Part shown: positions 11,799 to 19,039 of the stretch, piece after piece | Position numbering within the stretch: the first letter of the stretch is position 1 | Layout of the letters: the number at the start of each line of letters is the position of its first letter | From: CAVDRM01 sp963611355 | Lineage (GTDB): Bacteria > Bacillota > Clostridia > Christensenellales > Aristaeellaceae | Reading direction: 5' to 3' | DNA: 20,821 bases | NCBI GenBank assembly: GCA_963611355.1 | Contig: CAVDRM010000036.1 | Coordinates: 1-20,821, forward strand | Notes under the pieces: model-generated | The model's database searches: none | Told to the model about the DNA's origin: nothing | Seen by the model: the letters and a program-made list of their open reading frames with translations, nothing else | Position numbers and translations under genes: made by a program

Positions 11799-14216
11799 AT
11801 GCCGATTTTTGGAAAATTTAATGAGCGCGCTCAGCGCGTGATTCAGACGGCGCAGCAGACGGCCTCGTCCATGCACCATCCGTTTATCGGGACGGAGCAT
11901 GTGCTGATAGCGCTGCTGACCGTTGCAAGAAGCGATATAGAGGGGCTGCCAGACAATATTGTGGCTGGCACGGTGACGGAGGCCGTGCGGCAGATCATCG
12001 GCGAGGGCGAAAGTGAGCCGAAACGGATGGAGCTGACCCCGCGTGTCAAAAAGCTGCTGGAGCTGGCTATTTTGCGGGCGGCCAAAAACGGCCAGTCCTA
12101 TGTGACCAGCGCGCATCTGTGGCTTGGCCTTTTGACCCAAAGGGACAGCACGGCGGTGCGTGTCCTCATCGGCATGGGCTGCGATATGGACGCTCTGCAG
12201 AGAGCGGCAGAGGAAGCCTTAAAGAGCCTCGAAAGCGCGAAGCCGGTTCCGCCGCAGGAGGCTTCCTATCTCAAGTATGGCCGCGATTTGACGGATGCCG
12301 CCGCCAAGGGCGAGCTTGATCCCGTCATCGGCCGCGAGACGGAAATCGAGCGCATGATTCAAATTCTGTCCCGCCGCACGAAGAACAATCCCGTCCTGAT
12401 TGGCGAACCCGGCGTGGGCAAGAGCGCCGTGGCCGAGGGGCTTGCACAGCGCATTGCCCAGGGGCTTGTGCCGGAAAATCTGATTGGGAAAAAGCTGTTT
12501 TCCTTGGATCTGAGCGCGATGGTCGCAGGTAGCAAATACAGGGGCGATTTTGAAGAGCGAATCAAAACCGTGCTGGATGAGACCCGCAAGGCGGGAAATG
12601 TGCTGCTATTTATTGATGAATTGCAGCAAATCGTCGGCGCGGGCAAGGCCGAGGGCAGCATCGACGCGGCGGGCATTCTGAAGCCCGCCTTGGCGCGGGG
12701 CGAGCTGCAGATGATCGGCGCGACGACCATTGAAGAATACAGAAAGAACATCGAAAAGGATGCTGCACTGTCCAGACGCTTCCAGCCCGTCATGGTGGGC
12801 GAGCCGCTCGCGGAGGAGACGCTGGAAATTCTGAAGGGGCTGCGCGACAAATATGAGGCGCATCATCGCGTCCGCATCACGGATGAGGCGCTGCAGGCGG
12901 CGGTCTCCCTGTCGGAGCGCTATATTCAGGACAGGTTTGAGCCGGACAAGGCCATTGACCTCATGGACGAGGCGGCCTCCCGTGTGCGCATCCACGCCTT
13001 CACCACCCCGCCGGATGTACGGGCGCAGGAGGAGAAGCTGGACGCCATTCGGCTGGAAAAGCGCGAGGCCATCGACCAGCAGGATTATGAAAAGGCGGCT
13101 GCCCTTCGCGACCATGAACACATGCTGGAATCGCAAATCGAGGAAAAGCGCAAAACATGGGAGGAAAAGAAGACCCGTGCGCACGATTGCGTGACGGCAG
13201 ACGACATCGCGCAGGTGGTGGCGGCGTGGACAGGCATCCCCGTGCTTCGGCTGACGGAGGATGAATCCAAGCGGCTGATGGATTTGGAAAATGCCCTGCA
13301 TCGGCGCGTCATCGGGCAGGATGAGGCGGTCAGCGCCGTCAGCCGCGCCATCCGCAGAGCAAGGGCGGGGCTTAAAAATCCGGCGCGTCCCATCGGCTCC
13401 TTCCTGTTTTTAGGGCCGACGGGCGTCGGCAAAACCGAGCTTTGCAGGGCGCTGGCCGATGTGGTGTTCGGCGATGAAAACGCGCTCATTCGGCTCGATA
13501 TGTCCGAATACATGGAAAAGCACACGGTATCCCGCATGGTCGGCTCACCGCCCGGCTATGTCGGCTTTGAGGAGGGCGGGCAGCTTACCGAGGCCGTGCG
13601 CCGCAAGCCCTATTCCGTGGTTTTGTTTGACGAGATTGAAAAGGCGCATCCCGATGTGTTCAATATGCTGCTGCAAATCATGGAGGACGGACGGCTGACG
13701 GACAATGTCGGGCGCGTGACGAGCTTCAAAAACTGCATCATCGTCATGACCTCCAATGCGGGCGCACGAAGCATCCGCTCCGGCGGCCTGGGCTTCGGCG
13801 CAGGCAGCGATACGCAGTATTCCTATGAGCGAATGAAGGAGCGCGTGCTGTCCGAAATCAGGAATGTGTTCCGCCCCGAATTTTTGAACAGGATTGATGA
13901 GACCATCGTCTTCCATTCGCTGAGCAGGGAAAATATCGTGGAAATTGCCAAAATGCTTGTATCGCAGGTGGCCGAACGCCTGAAGGAACACGATATCACG
14001 CTGACCTGCACGGACGAGGTTTCCGCTTTGCTGGCAGAGGCCGGCTTTGATGAAGCCTTGGGCGCTCGCCCCCTGCGCCGTGTGATTCAGCGGCGAATCG
14101 AAGACGCTTTGAGCGAAGAAATCATCTCCGGACGGCTCATGCTGGGCGACAGTGTGCAGGCCGCTGCCTCGAACGGCGAAATCATTTTCACACGGGCAAA
14201 GGCGCTTATGCCCTAA
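11799..14216 (+). CDS. clpC: ATP-dependent Clp protease ATP-binding subunit ClpC
   Basis: An 805-residue Hsp100 unfoldase that feeds proteins to ClpP in the cytoplasm. The start follows CGGAGGAAAAAGAC. The two Clp-N repeats cover about residues 1-145. D1 has Walker A GEPGVGKS (202-209) and Walker B FIDEL (271-275). A middle domain with a UVR-like segment (DQQDYEKAAALRDHE, near 425) identifies ClpC rather than ClpB. D2 has Walker A GPTGVGKT (539-546) and VVLFDEIEKAHPDV. An LGF tripeptide (664-666) sits where the ClpP-docking loop lies. The residues after the D1 Walker B read QQ where HT is usual. In many Firmicutes mcsA and mcsB precede clpC; here it directly follows ctsR. Confidence 0.95.
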   Translation: MPIFGKFNERAQRVIQTAQQTASSMHHPFIGTEHVLIALLTVARSDIEGLPDNIVAGTVTEAVRQIIGEGESEPKRMELTPRVKKLLELAILRAAKNGQSYVTSAHLWLGLLTQRDSTAVRVLIGMGCDMDALQRAAEEALKSLESAKPVPPQEASYLKYGRDLTDAAAKGELDPVIGRETEIERMIQILSRRTKNNPVLIGEPGVGKSAVAEGLAQRIAQGLVPENLIGKKLFSLDLSAMVAGSKYRGDFEERIKTVLDETRKAGNVLLFIDELQQIVGAGKAEGSIDAAGILKPALARGELQMIGATTIEEYRKNIEKDAALSRRFQPVMVGEPLAEETLEILKGLRDKYEAHHRVRITDEALQAAVSLSERYIQDRFEPDKAIDLMDEAASRVRIHAFTTPPDVRAQEEKLDAIRLEKREAIDQQDYEKAAALRDHEHMLESQIEEKRKTWEEKKTRAHDCVTADDIAQVVAAWTGIPVLRLTEDESKRLMDLENALHRRVIGQDEAVSAVSRAIRRARAGLKNPARPIGSFLFLGPTGVGKTELCRALADVVFGDENALIRLDMSEYMEKHTVSRMVGSPPGYVGFEEGGQLTEAVRRKPYSVVLFDEIEKAHPDVFNMLLQIMEDGRLTDNVGRVTSFKNCIIVMTSNAGARSIRSGGLGFGAGSDTQYSYERMKERVLSEIRNVFRPEFLNRIDETIVFHSLSRENIVEIAKMLVSQVAERLKEHDITLTCTDEVSALLAEAGFDEALGARPLRRVIQRRIEDALSEEIISGRLMLGDSVQAAASNGEIIFTRAKALMP

Positions 14217-14240
14217 AACAGTCACATTTAATTTTTTTAA

Positions 14241-14276
14241 AGCAGGATGTCGGCAGATTCGGCATCCTGCTTTTAT
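14241..14276 (+). terminator. Terminator of ctsR-clpC
   Basis: AGCAGGATG (14241-14249) and CATCCTGCT (14263-14271), a 9-bp stem that can extend by CG pairs, followed by TTTTATTC. It lies 24 bp after the clpC stop. Confidence 0.85.
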
Positions 14277-14306
14277 TCTTTTACAGTTTTTTCGGTTACA
14301 TTACGG

Positions 14307-14335
14307 TTGCAATTTGACCGAGGCTGTTATATAAT
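14307..14335 (+). promoter_or_regulatory. Promoter of the transglutaminase-pilin-pilT operon
   Basis: TTGCAA (14307-14312), a 17-nt spacer and a perfect TATAAT (14330-14335). It overlaps an ATG at 14334, so if it is used the true start of the first gene must lie downstream of about 14342. Confidence 0.6.
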
Positions 14336-15200
14336 GGTTACGCTGACGTTACAGTATAACAGGAGCAGCGCGGATGGAGCTGATGCATTTTTGAGAGCTC
14401 TTGCAAGAAAAAGCGCAGTGCTTGCAATGATTATAGCGGTGACGGCACTCGGCTTACTGGCAGCTGCTCTGACGGATGCATTTTATCCGTCGCAGGGGAA
14501 GGACACTGTAAGCGGTGGTAACGTGACCATCGATAAGAGCCATATGTCGGACGGCTACCTTTTGATTAAACATCAGGCAACGACCAAGGATTTGCGCGTC
14601 CGCATCAGCAAGGGAAGCACGGCGCTGACCTATGCGCTGAACGGCGACGGAGAATATGAGGTGTTCCCCCTGCAATTAGGCGACGGAACATACACGGTCA
14701 CGGTCTATATCAGCGCGGGCAGCAACCGCTATGCCGCCAAGCTGAGCAAAAAAATGAAAGTCACGCTGGAGGACGAGCTGTCGCCCTACCTCTGCCCCAA
14801 CCAATATGTGTGGTATCGGGAGGATTCGGAAACCGTCCGGCTTGCGCAGAAGCTCTGTGAGGACAAGACCGATGCGGAAAAGTTTGAAGCGGTCTGCGGC
14901 TATGTCGGCACCCATGTGACCTACGATTTTTTTAAGGCCATGAGTGTAAAAAAAGACTATCTGTCCGTTCCCGATGAGACGTTGAAAACAGGGAAGGGCA
15001 TTTGCTTTGACTATGCGGTTTTAGCCTGTGCGATGCTCAGGTCGCAGGGTGTCCCATGCCGTTTGGAAATCGGCTATGCCGACAAGACCTATCATGCCTG
15101 GATCAGCGCGTATATAGACGGCGAATGGCAGCGGAACGATCCGACCTATACATCAACAGGCGCAAAGGCGGAAATCTACACGCTGGAGCGATGGTATTGA
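14334..15200 (+). CDS. Membrane-anchored transglutaminase-like domain protein
   Basis: An N-terminal transmembrane helix (SAVLAMIIAVTALGLLAAAL) is followed by a β-rich domain and then a transglutaminase-like core outside the membrane. The catalytic triad is visible: Cys in GKGICFDYAVLACAMLRSQG, His in TYHAWIS and Asp in QRNDPTY. Such domains form or break amide bonds at Gln/Lys side chains, or act as peptidases on the cell wall. The start is unresolved. ATG 14334 lies inside the predicted -10 box. A well-spaced AGGAG serves ATG 14374 in another frame (MELMHF-stop), whose TGA overlaps a TTG at 14391 that is in frame with this gene. TTG 14391 is therefore a good candidate start. It is the first gene of the operon, 16 bp before the PilC-like gene. 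Confidence 0.8.
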   Translation: MVTLTLQYNRSSADGADAFLRALARKSAVLAMIIAVTALGLLAAALTDAFYPSQGKDTVSGGNVTIDKSHMSDGYLLIKHQATTKDLRVRISKGSTALTYALNGDGEYEVFPLQLGDGTYTVTVYISAGSNRYAAKLSKKMKVTLEDELSPYLCPNQYVWYREDSETVRLAQKLCEDKTDAEKFEAVCGYVGTHVTYDFFKAMSVKKDYLSVPDETLKTGKGICFDYAVLACAMLRSQGVPCRLEIGYADKTYHAWISAYIDGEWQRNDPTYTSTGAKAEIYTLERWY

Positions 15201-15216
15201 CGGGGGAGTGAAACGG

Positions 15217-16269
15217 ATGAGCAGGGAAAAGCTGGCAGGCGGGAAAATCGTTCCGCCGGAGGAAACCGCGCTGTTTTGCCGGCAGATTGCAGCCATGCTG
15301 CATGCGGGCATTCTGTTAGAGGACGGCGTGGATGTTTTGCGGGAGGCGTATAAGGATTCCAAGGAGGCAGAGCGCTTTGAATCGCTTTCGCAGTTCGTTC
15401 GGGAAAACGGCAGTCTGTATGAGGCCGTCTCGGAAAGCGGGCTGTTCCCCGATTATATGACGCAGATGGTGCGCATCGGCGAAAAAACGGGCACGCTGGA
15501 GGAAAGCATGCGCGACCTCGCCGTGTTTTATGAAAATCAGGCGCAGATTCGGCAGGATATCAAAAACGCCATCGTCTATCCGCTGGTGCTGATCGGCATG
15601 ATGCTGGCGCTCCTGTCGCTCCTTGTGGTGCACGTTTTCCCGATTTTTTCGGGGATTATCGAGAGCCTGCCGAAGTCCTTTCTGTCGCAGGCTACCGTCC
15701 GCTTCGGCACGACACTGGGCGTCATCGCGCTTTCCGTTTGCGGAGCCGTGCTTCTTATCAGCGTTCTTCTCCTTGCGCTGCTGCATACCGGCCTTCGGCC
15801 GAAAATGCTGAAGGTGCTGCGGAAAATGGCGCCGATGCTCAGAAAAATTGATACGGAGCTGTCAGCGGCGCGTTTCTGCTCGGTCATGGGGCGCATGATG
15901 GCAAGCGGCTATCCGCTGCCGGAGGCTCTGTCCTTTGCGGAGGATGTGGCTGCGGACGATTTTTCAAAGGCGAAGCTTGCGGAATGCCGCCGAAAAATGG
16001 AAAACGATGTGCCGTTTCCGGAGGCTGTTGAGCAGACGGGAATGTTTTCACCTCTGCACGGCAAAATGCTTCGCGTTGGCTTTGCTTCCGGACAGATGGA
16101 TCAGACGTTCGCCGATTTAGCATCGCTTTTATACCGTCAGGCGGATGACGAAATCAGCCGCTCCACGGGCATAGTGGAGCCGATTTTGGTGGCGCTGCTG
16201 GCGGTCATTCTGGGTGCGCTCCTCTTAGCGGTGATGCTCCCGCTGGCCGGCGTGCTGGCGGCGTTTTGA
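15217..16269 (+). CDS. Type II secretion/type IV pilus platform protein (PilC/GspF family)
   Basis: A 350-residue inner-membrane platform protein; family members are about 400, so it is slightly short at the N terminus. The start is ATG 15217 (MSREKLAGG), 8 nt after GGGGGAG; an earlier GTG overlaps that site. Two repeats of the T2SSF domain are seen. The first has TALFCRQIAAMLHAGILLEDG and VRIGEKTGTLEESMRDLA, then two transmembrane segments (about 115-140 and 165-195). The second has ARFCSVMGRMMASGYPLPEAL and LRVGFASGQMDQTFADLA, then a C-terminal segment (VEPILVALLAVILGALLLAVMLPL). It sits in the membrane, gathers pilin-like subunits and couples to the ATPase. In the operon it lies between the transglutaminase and four pilin-like genes. 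Confidence 0.92.
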   Translation: MSREKLAGGKIVPPEETALFCRQIAAMLHAGILLEDGVDVLREAYKDSKEAERFESLSQFVRENGSLYEAVSESGLFPDYMTQMVRIGEKTGTLEESMRDLAVFYENQAQIRQDIKNAIVYPLVLIGMMLALLSLLVVHVFPIFSGIIESLPKSFLSQATVRFGTTLGVIALSVCGAVLLISVLLLALLHTGLRPKMLKVLRKMAPMLRKIDTELSAARFCSVMGRMMASGYPLPEALSFAEDVAADDFSKAKLAECRRKMENDVPFPEAVEQTGMFSPLHGKMLRVGFASGQMDQTFADLASLLYRQADDEISRSTGIVEPILVALLAVILGALLLAVMLPLAGVLAAF

Positions 16270-16308
16270 TGATATGATTCCATGAAACGGAACAGGAGGC
16301 GCGGGCGT

Positions 16309-16635
16309 ATGCACTTGTACAGGCTGAAAAATCACCGGGCACGGCCGCTCGGCGTGACGATAGCCGTGTTTTTGCTGGCGCTGACGCTGCTGTTCCTTGC
16401 GGCAGATATGCTGGCGGAAAAGAGCATCGAAAGCGGACGCGAACGGTTGGAAAGCGCTCTGCACCGTGCCGTCGTCACCTGCTTTGCCGTGGAGGGACGG
16501 TATCCGCCGAGCCTTTCCTACATTACGGAAAATTACGGTGTTTCCTATGACGATGACCGCTATGCCGTTTTCTATGATGCGTTTGCGGCCAATGTGCTGC
16601 CGGAATTGTCCGTATATATAAGGGGGCGGGAGTGA
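16309..16635 (+). CDS. Small pilin-like membrane protein (pseudopilin fold)
   Basis: A 108-residue protein starting at ATG 16309, 9 nt after AGGAGG; an upstream ATG at 16282 has no site. A basic N terminus (HLYRLKNHRARP) leads into one transmembrane helix (about 24-40, VTIAVFLLALTLLFLAA) that continues as an amphipathic helix. The stretch CFAVEGRYPPSLSYITENYG is very like the short GRYP-x-S-L segment of GspG/type IV pilins. No canonical prepilin cleavage site (G-F-x-x-x-E) is present. It is probably a pilin or pseudopilin subunit of the operon's filament; no closer family name can be given. Confidence 0.6.
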   Translation: MHLYRLKNHRARPLGVTIAVFLLALTLLFLAADMLAEKSIESGRERLESALHRAVVTCFAVEGRYPPSLSYITENYGVSYDDDRYAVFYDAFAANVLPELSVYIRGRE

Positions 16636-17129
16636 TGAAAGCGGAAAAGAAGCTCCCGCTGCGGATGACGGGCAGCTTGGCTGCCTTCCTGCTCATTTCC
16701 ATGCTGCTGCTGTTCTCCCTTCTGCTGATTGCATCGGGCGTACACGCCTATGTGTCCGTGAATGAACTGACCGAGGCAAATGCCAACGAGCGGGACGGTT
16801 TTCAGTACATCCTCTATAAATTCAGGGCAATGGACGGCGATGCCGATATTGATGTACAGGAGGGCGAGAACGGCAGCGTCCTGCGCTTTTTGCAGACGAT
16901 TGACGGCGCATCCTATGAGACACGCATCCTCTGCACCGGCGGAGCGCTGGTGGAACAGTTCTTTGCCGCCGATGCCGATGCAGCCGCCGTCATTGAAGAG
17001 ACGATTGCCGAAGCGGAGCGTCTGACGGTTCTGGTGGGAACGCCCTATCAAATCACCCTGCGCATGAAAAACGGGCAGGAGCTGACCGTTTCCGTTGCTC
17101 TTCGCTCGGAGAGAGAGAGGCCGCTATGA
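16635..17129 (+). CDS. DUF4860-type membrane protein
   Basis: A 164-residue protein whose ATG overlaps the previous TGA (TGATG), with a G-rich site before it, so it is translationally coupled. The N-terminal basic segment is followed by a transmembrane helix (about 14-35, LAAFLLISMLLLFSLLLIA) and an extracytoplasmic domain with ERDGFQYILYKFRAMDGD and a β-rich C terminus. I recognise it as resembling DUF4860, a family seen in pilus-like loci of Clostridia with no assigned function. By position and topology it is likely a minor-pilin-like component. There is no prepilin peptidase motif. Confidence 0.65.
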   Translation: MKAEKKLPLRMTGSLAAFLLISMLLLFSLLLIASGVHAYVSVNELTEANANERDGFQYILYKFRAMDGDADIDVQEGENGSVLRFLQTIDGASYETRILCTGGALVEQFFAADADAAAVIEETIAEAERLTVLVGTPYQITLRMKNGQELTVSVALRSERERPL

Positions 17130-17521
17130 AGAGTTCCTTTCGCGGACGTTCCGCCATTGTGGAACTGACAATCACACTCGTATTTTTCACCCTTTGCGCC
17201 TGTATCTTGGTGCGCGTTTTTGCGGCGGGACGGTCGGCGACGGACGAAAGCGTAAGGCTGACGAAAGCTCTGACCAGGGCGCAGAGCTATGCCGAAGCGT
17301 GGCAGGCGCTGGGGACGGAGCGGTTCGGCGAAAGCAGGACATTTGCAAAGCAGGAGAACGGATCGTATACAAAGCAGGAGGATGGCTTCACCGTTTGCGT
17401 GACGGTCAGCGATGAAAAAACGGCGGGCGGCATTCTCAGCACGGGCAGCCTGACCGTGTCCGATGAAAACGGCGTTTTGGCGGAGCTTTCGCTGGGAAGA
17501 TATGAGGCGCGGTATGAGTGA
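17126..17521 (+). CDS. Prepilin-like membrane protein
   Basis: A 131-residue protein with an ATGA overlap with the preceding gene. It begins KSSFRGRSAIVELTITLVFF, a short basic leader followed by a hydrophobic helix carrying a Glu near its start. This is the closest in the operon to a class III prepilin signal (Glu at +5 if cut before SAIVE), although the residue before the cut would be Arg rather than Gly. The remainder is a helix (TKALTRAQSYAEAWQALG) and β-strands (GFTVCVTVSDE, then TGSLTVSDENGVL), like GspH/I minor pseudopilins. It is likely a minor pilin of the filament. Confidence 0.6.
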   Translation: MKSSFRGRSAIVELTITLVFFTLCACILVRVFAAGRSATDESVRLTKALTRAQSYAEAWQALGTERFGESRTFAKQENGSYTKQEDGFTVCVTVSDEKTAGGILSTGSLTVSDENGVLAELSLGRYEARYE

Positions 17522-17939
17522 AAATCGGGCGAGAATCGGCATCGGCGTGCCGAGCGTGGTTTTGGTCTTGCTGACGCTTTCTTTAATGCTGCTGGCGGTG
17601 CTGACGCTTTCCGCCGGACGGAGCGACCTGAAGCTGACGCAGCGGAGCGCGGAGAGTGCGGCGGGCTATTATGCCGCCGTTTCAAAGAGCGAGCGGGCGC
17701 TGGCTGCGCTGGACGGGGCGCTGGCTTCGGGGAAGGATGCGGACGCCGCGGCTTCCCTGTATCATGCGGAAAAGGAAGGCGGGCATTATGTATTTTCTTT
17801 TGACGCTGGCGCAGACAGGGTGCTTCAAATGACGGTCGACGTGCAGAACGGGCGGGCGGTCGTCGTCAAACGGATACTGACCTCACAAATCGGGCAGGAG
17901 GAGACCTTGCCGAAAATATATCAGGGGGAGCAGCCATGA
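17514..17939 (+). CDS. PilX/GspK-like membrane protein
   Basis: A 141-residue protein starting at ATG 17514, overlapping the previous gene by 8 bp. The N terminus GIGVPSVVLVLLTLSLMLLA, then VLTLSAGRSDLKLTQRSAES, is like PilX/GspK-type minor pilins: a hydrophobic helix followed by the alanine-rich stretch where new subunits are recognised (AAGYYAAVSKSERALAALDG). There is no Glu at +5, as is typical of GspK. The C-terminal half is β-rich (HYVFSFDAGADRVLQMTVDV). It may cap or prime a short filament. The assignment rests on pattern, not on a search. Confidence 0.55.
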   Translation: MSENRARIGIGVPSVVLVLLTLSLMLLAVLTLSAGRSDLKLTQRSAESAAGYYAAVSKSERALAALDGALASGKDADAAASLYHAEKEGGHYVFSFDAGADRVLQMTVDVQNGRAVVVKRILTSQIGQEETLPKIYQGEQP

Positions 17940-19000
17940 AGCTGGTTGAAATGCTGATGAAGGCCGTGCGGCTGCGCTGCTCGGACATTTATCTCGTGCC
18001 GGGCGCTGAGCCGATGGCGAAAGTCCACAGGGAAATGACGGCGCTGGACAGCGAACGGCTGTCACCGCAGGACTGTCGGGACTTGCTGGAGGATGCCTAT
18101 CATCTGGCGGGCGAGCGCTCGATGGACGCTTTGCATCGGACAGGCGATGATGATTTTTCCTTTTCGCTTCGGCAGAGCGGGCGTTTCCGCGTCAGCGCAT
18201 ACAGGCAGCGCGGCTCGCTGGCCGCCGTTCTGCGCATCGTCCCCTTCGGCCTGCCCGACCCCGCAAAATATCATATTTCCGAAAGCATTTTAAGCCTTCC
18301 TTCCTTCCGCCACGGGCTGATTTTGGTGACGGGCGCGACAGGCTGCGGAAAATCAACGACCTTGGCCTGCATGATTGACCGCATCAACCAAACCACGGCG
18401 GGGCATATCATCACGCTGGAGGATCCCATTGAGTATCTGCATCCGCACAAAATGAGCATCGTCAGCCAGCGCGAGGTGGCGCAGGATATGTGCAGCTACG
18501 AGCAGGCGCTGCGTGCAAGCCTTCGCCAAGCGCCGGATGTGATTTTGCTGGGCGAAATGCGCGACTATGAAACGATTCAGACGGCCTTGACCGCCGCCGA
18601 AACGGGCACGCTGGTGCTGTCCACCCTGCACACCATCGGCGCGGCAACCACTGTTGACCGCATCATCGATGTCTTTCCGGCGGAGCGGCAGCAGCAGGTC
18701 AGAATTCAGCTTTCAATGGCGCTTCGTGCCGTGGTGTCGCAGCAGCTTCTGCCGGATGTAAACGGCAACCAGATTCCCGCCTTTGAAATGATGACCGTAA
18801 CGCCGGCCATTCAGAATATGATAAGGGACGGAAAAACGCACCAAATCGACAATGCCATCCGTGCGGGCGCTGCACAGGGCATGACCACAATGGACGGGGA
18901 TATTCTCCGCCTGCTGAGCGAAGGGCAAATCACAAAAAATACGGCAATGGCCTACGCTCTTTCTTCAGAAGCACTTGAAAAAAAGCTCAAAATCGTTTAA
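17936..19000 (+). CDS. pilT: PilT-family type IV pilus/secretion ATPase
   Basis: A 354-residue hexameric ATPase, cytoplasmic, working against the PilC-like platform. It overlaps the previous gene by ATGA. Motifs are an N-terminal PAS-like domain (about 1-100), Walker A GATGCGKST (133-141), Asp box ITLEDPIEYLH (159-169), Walker B DVILLGEMRD (201-210, Glu 207) and His box TLVLSTLHT (225-233). AIQNMIRDGK (291-300) corresponds to the AIRNLIRE motif special to PilT, with Arg changed to Gln. It lacks the extra N-terminal domain and the cysteine zinc site of PilB. In classical pili PilT drives retraction, but here it is the only ATPase in the operon, so it might also power assembly. Confidence 0.92.
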   Translation: MKLVEMLMKAVRLRCSDIYLVPGAEPMAKVHREMTALDSERLSPQDCRDLLEDAYHLAGERSMDALHRTGDDDFSFSLRQSGRFRVSAYRQRGSLAAVLRIVPFGLPDPAKYHISESILSLPSFRHGLILVTGATGCGKSTTLACMIDRINQTTAGHIITLEDPIEYLHPHKMSIVSQREVAQDMCSYEQALRASLRQAPDVILLGEMRDYETIQTALTAAETGTLVLSTLHTIGAATTVDRIIDVFPAERQQQVRIQLSMALRAVVSQQLLPDVNGNQIPAFEMMTVTPAIQNMIRDGKTHQIDNAIRAGAAQGMTTMDGDILRLLSEGQITKNTAMAYALSSEALEKKLKIV

Positions 19001-19039
19001 TATAATATTGGTGGTTTTCACCATAAGGAGTGATGGGGT

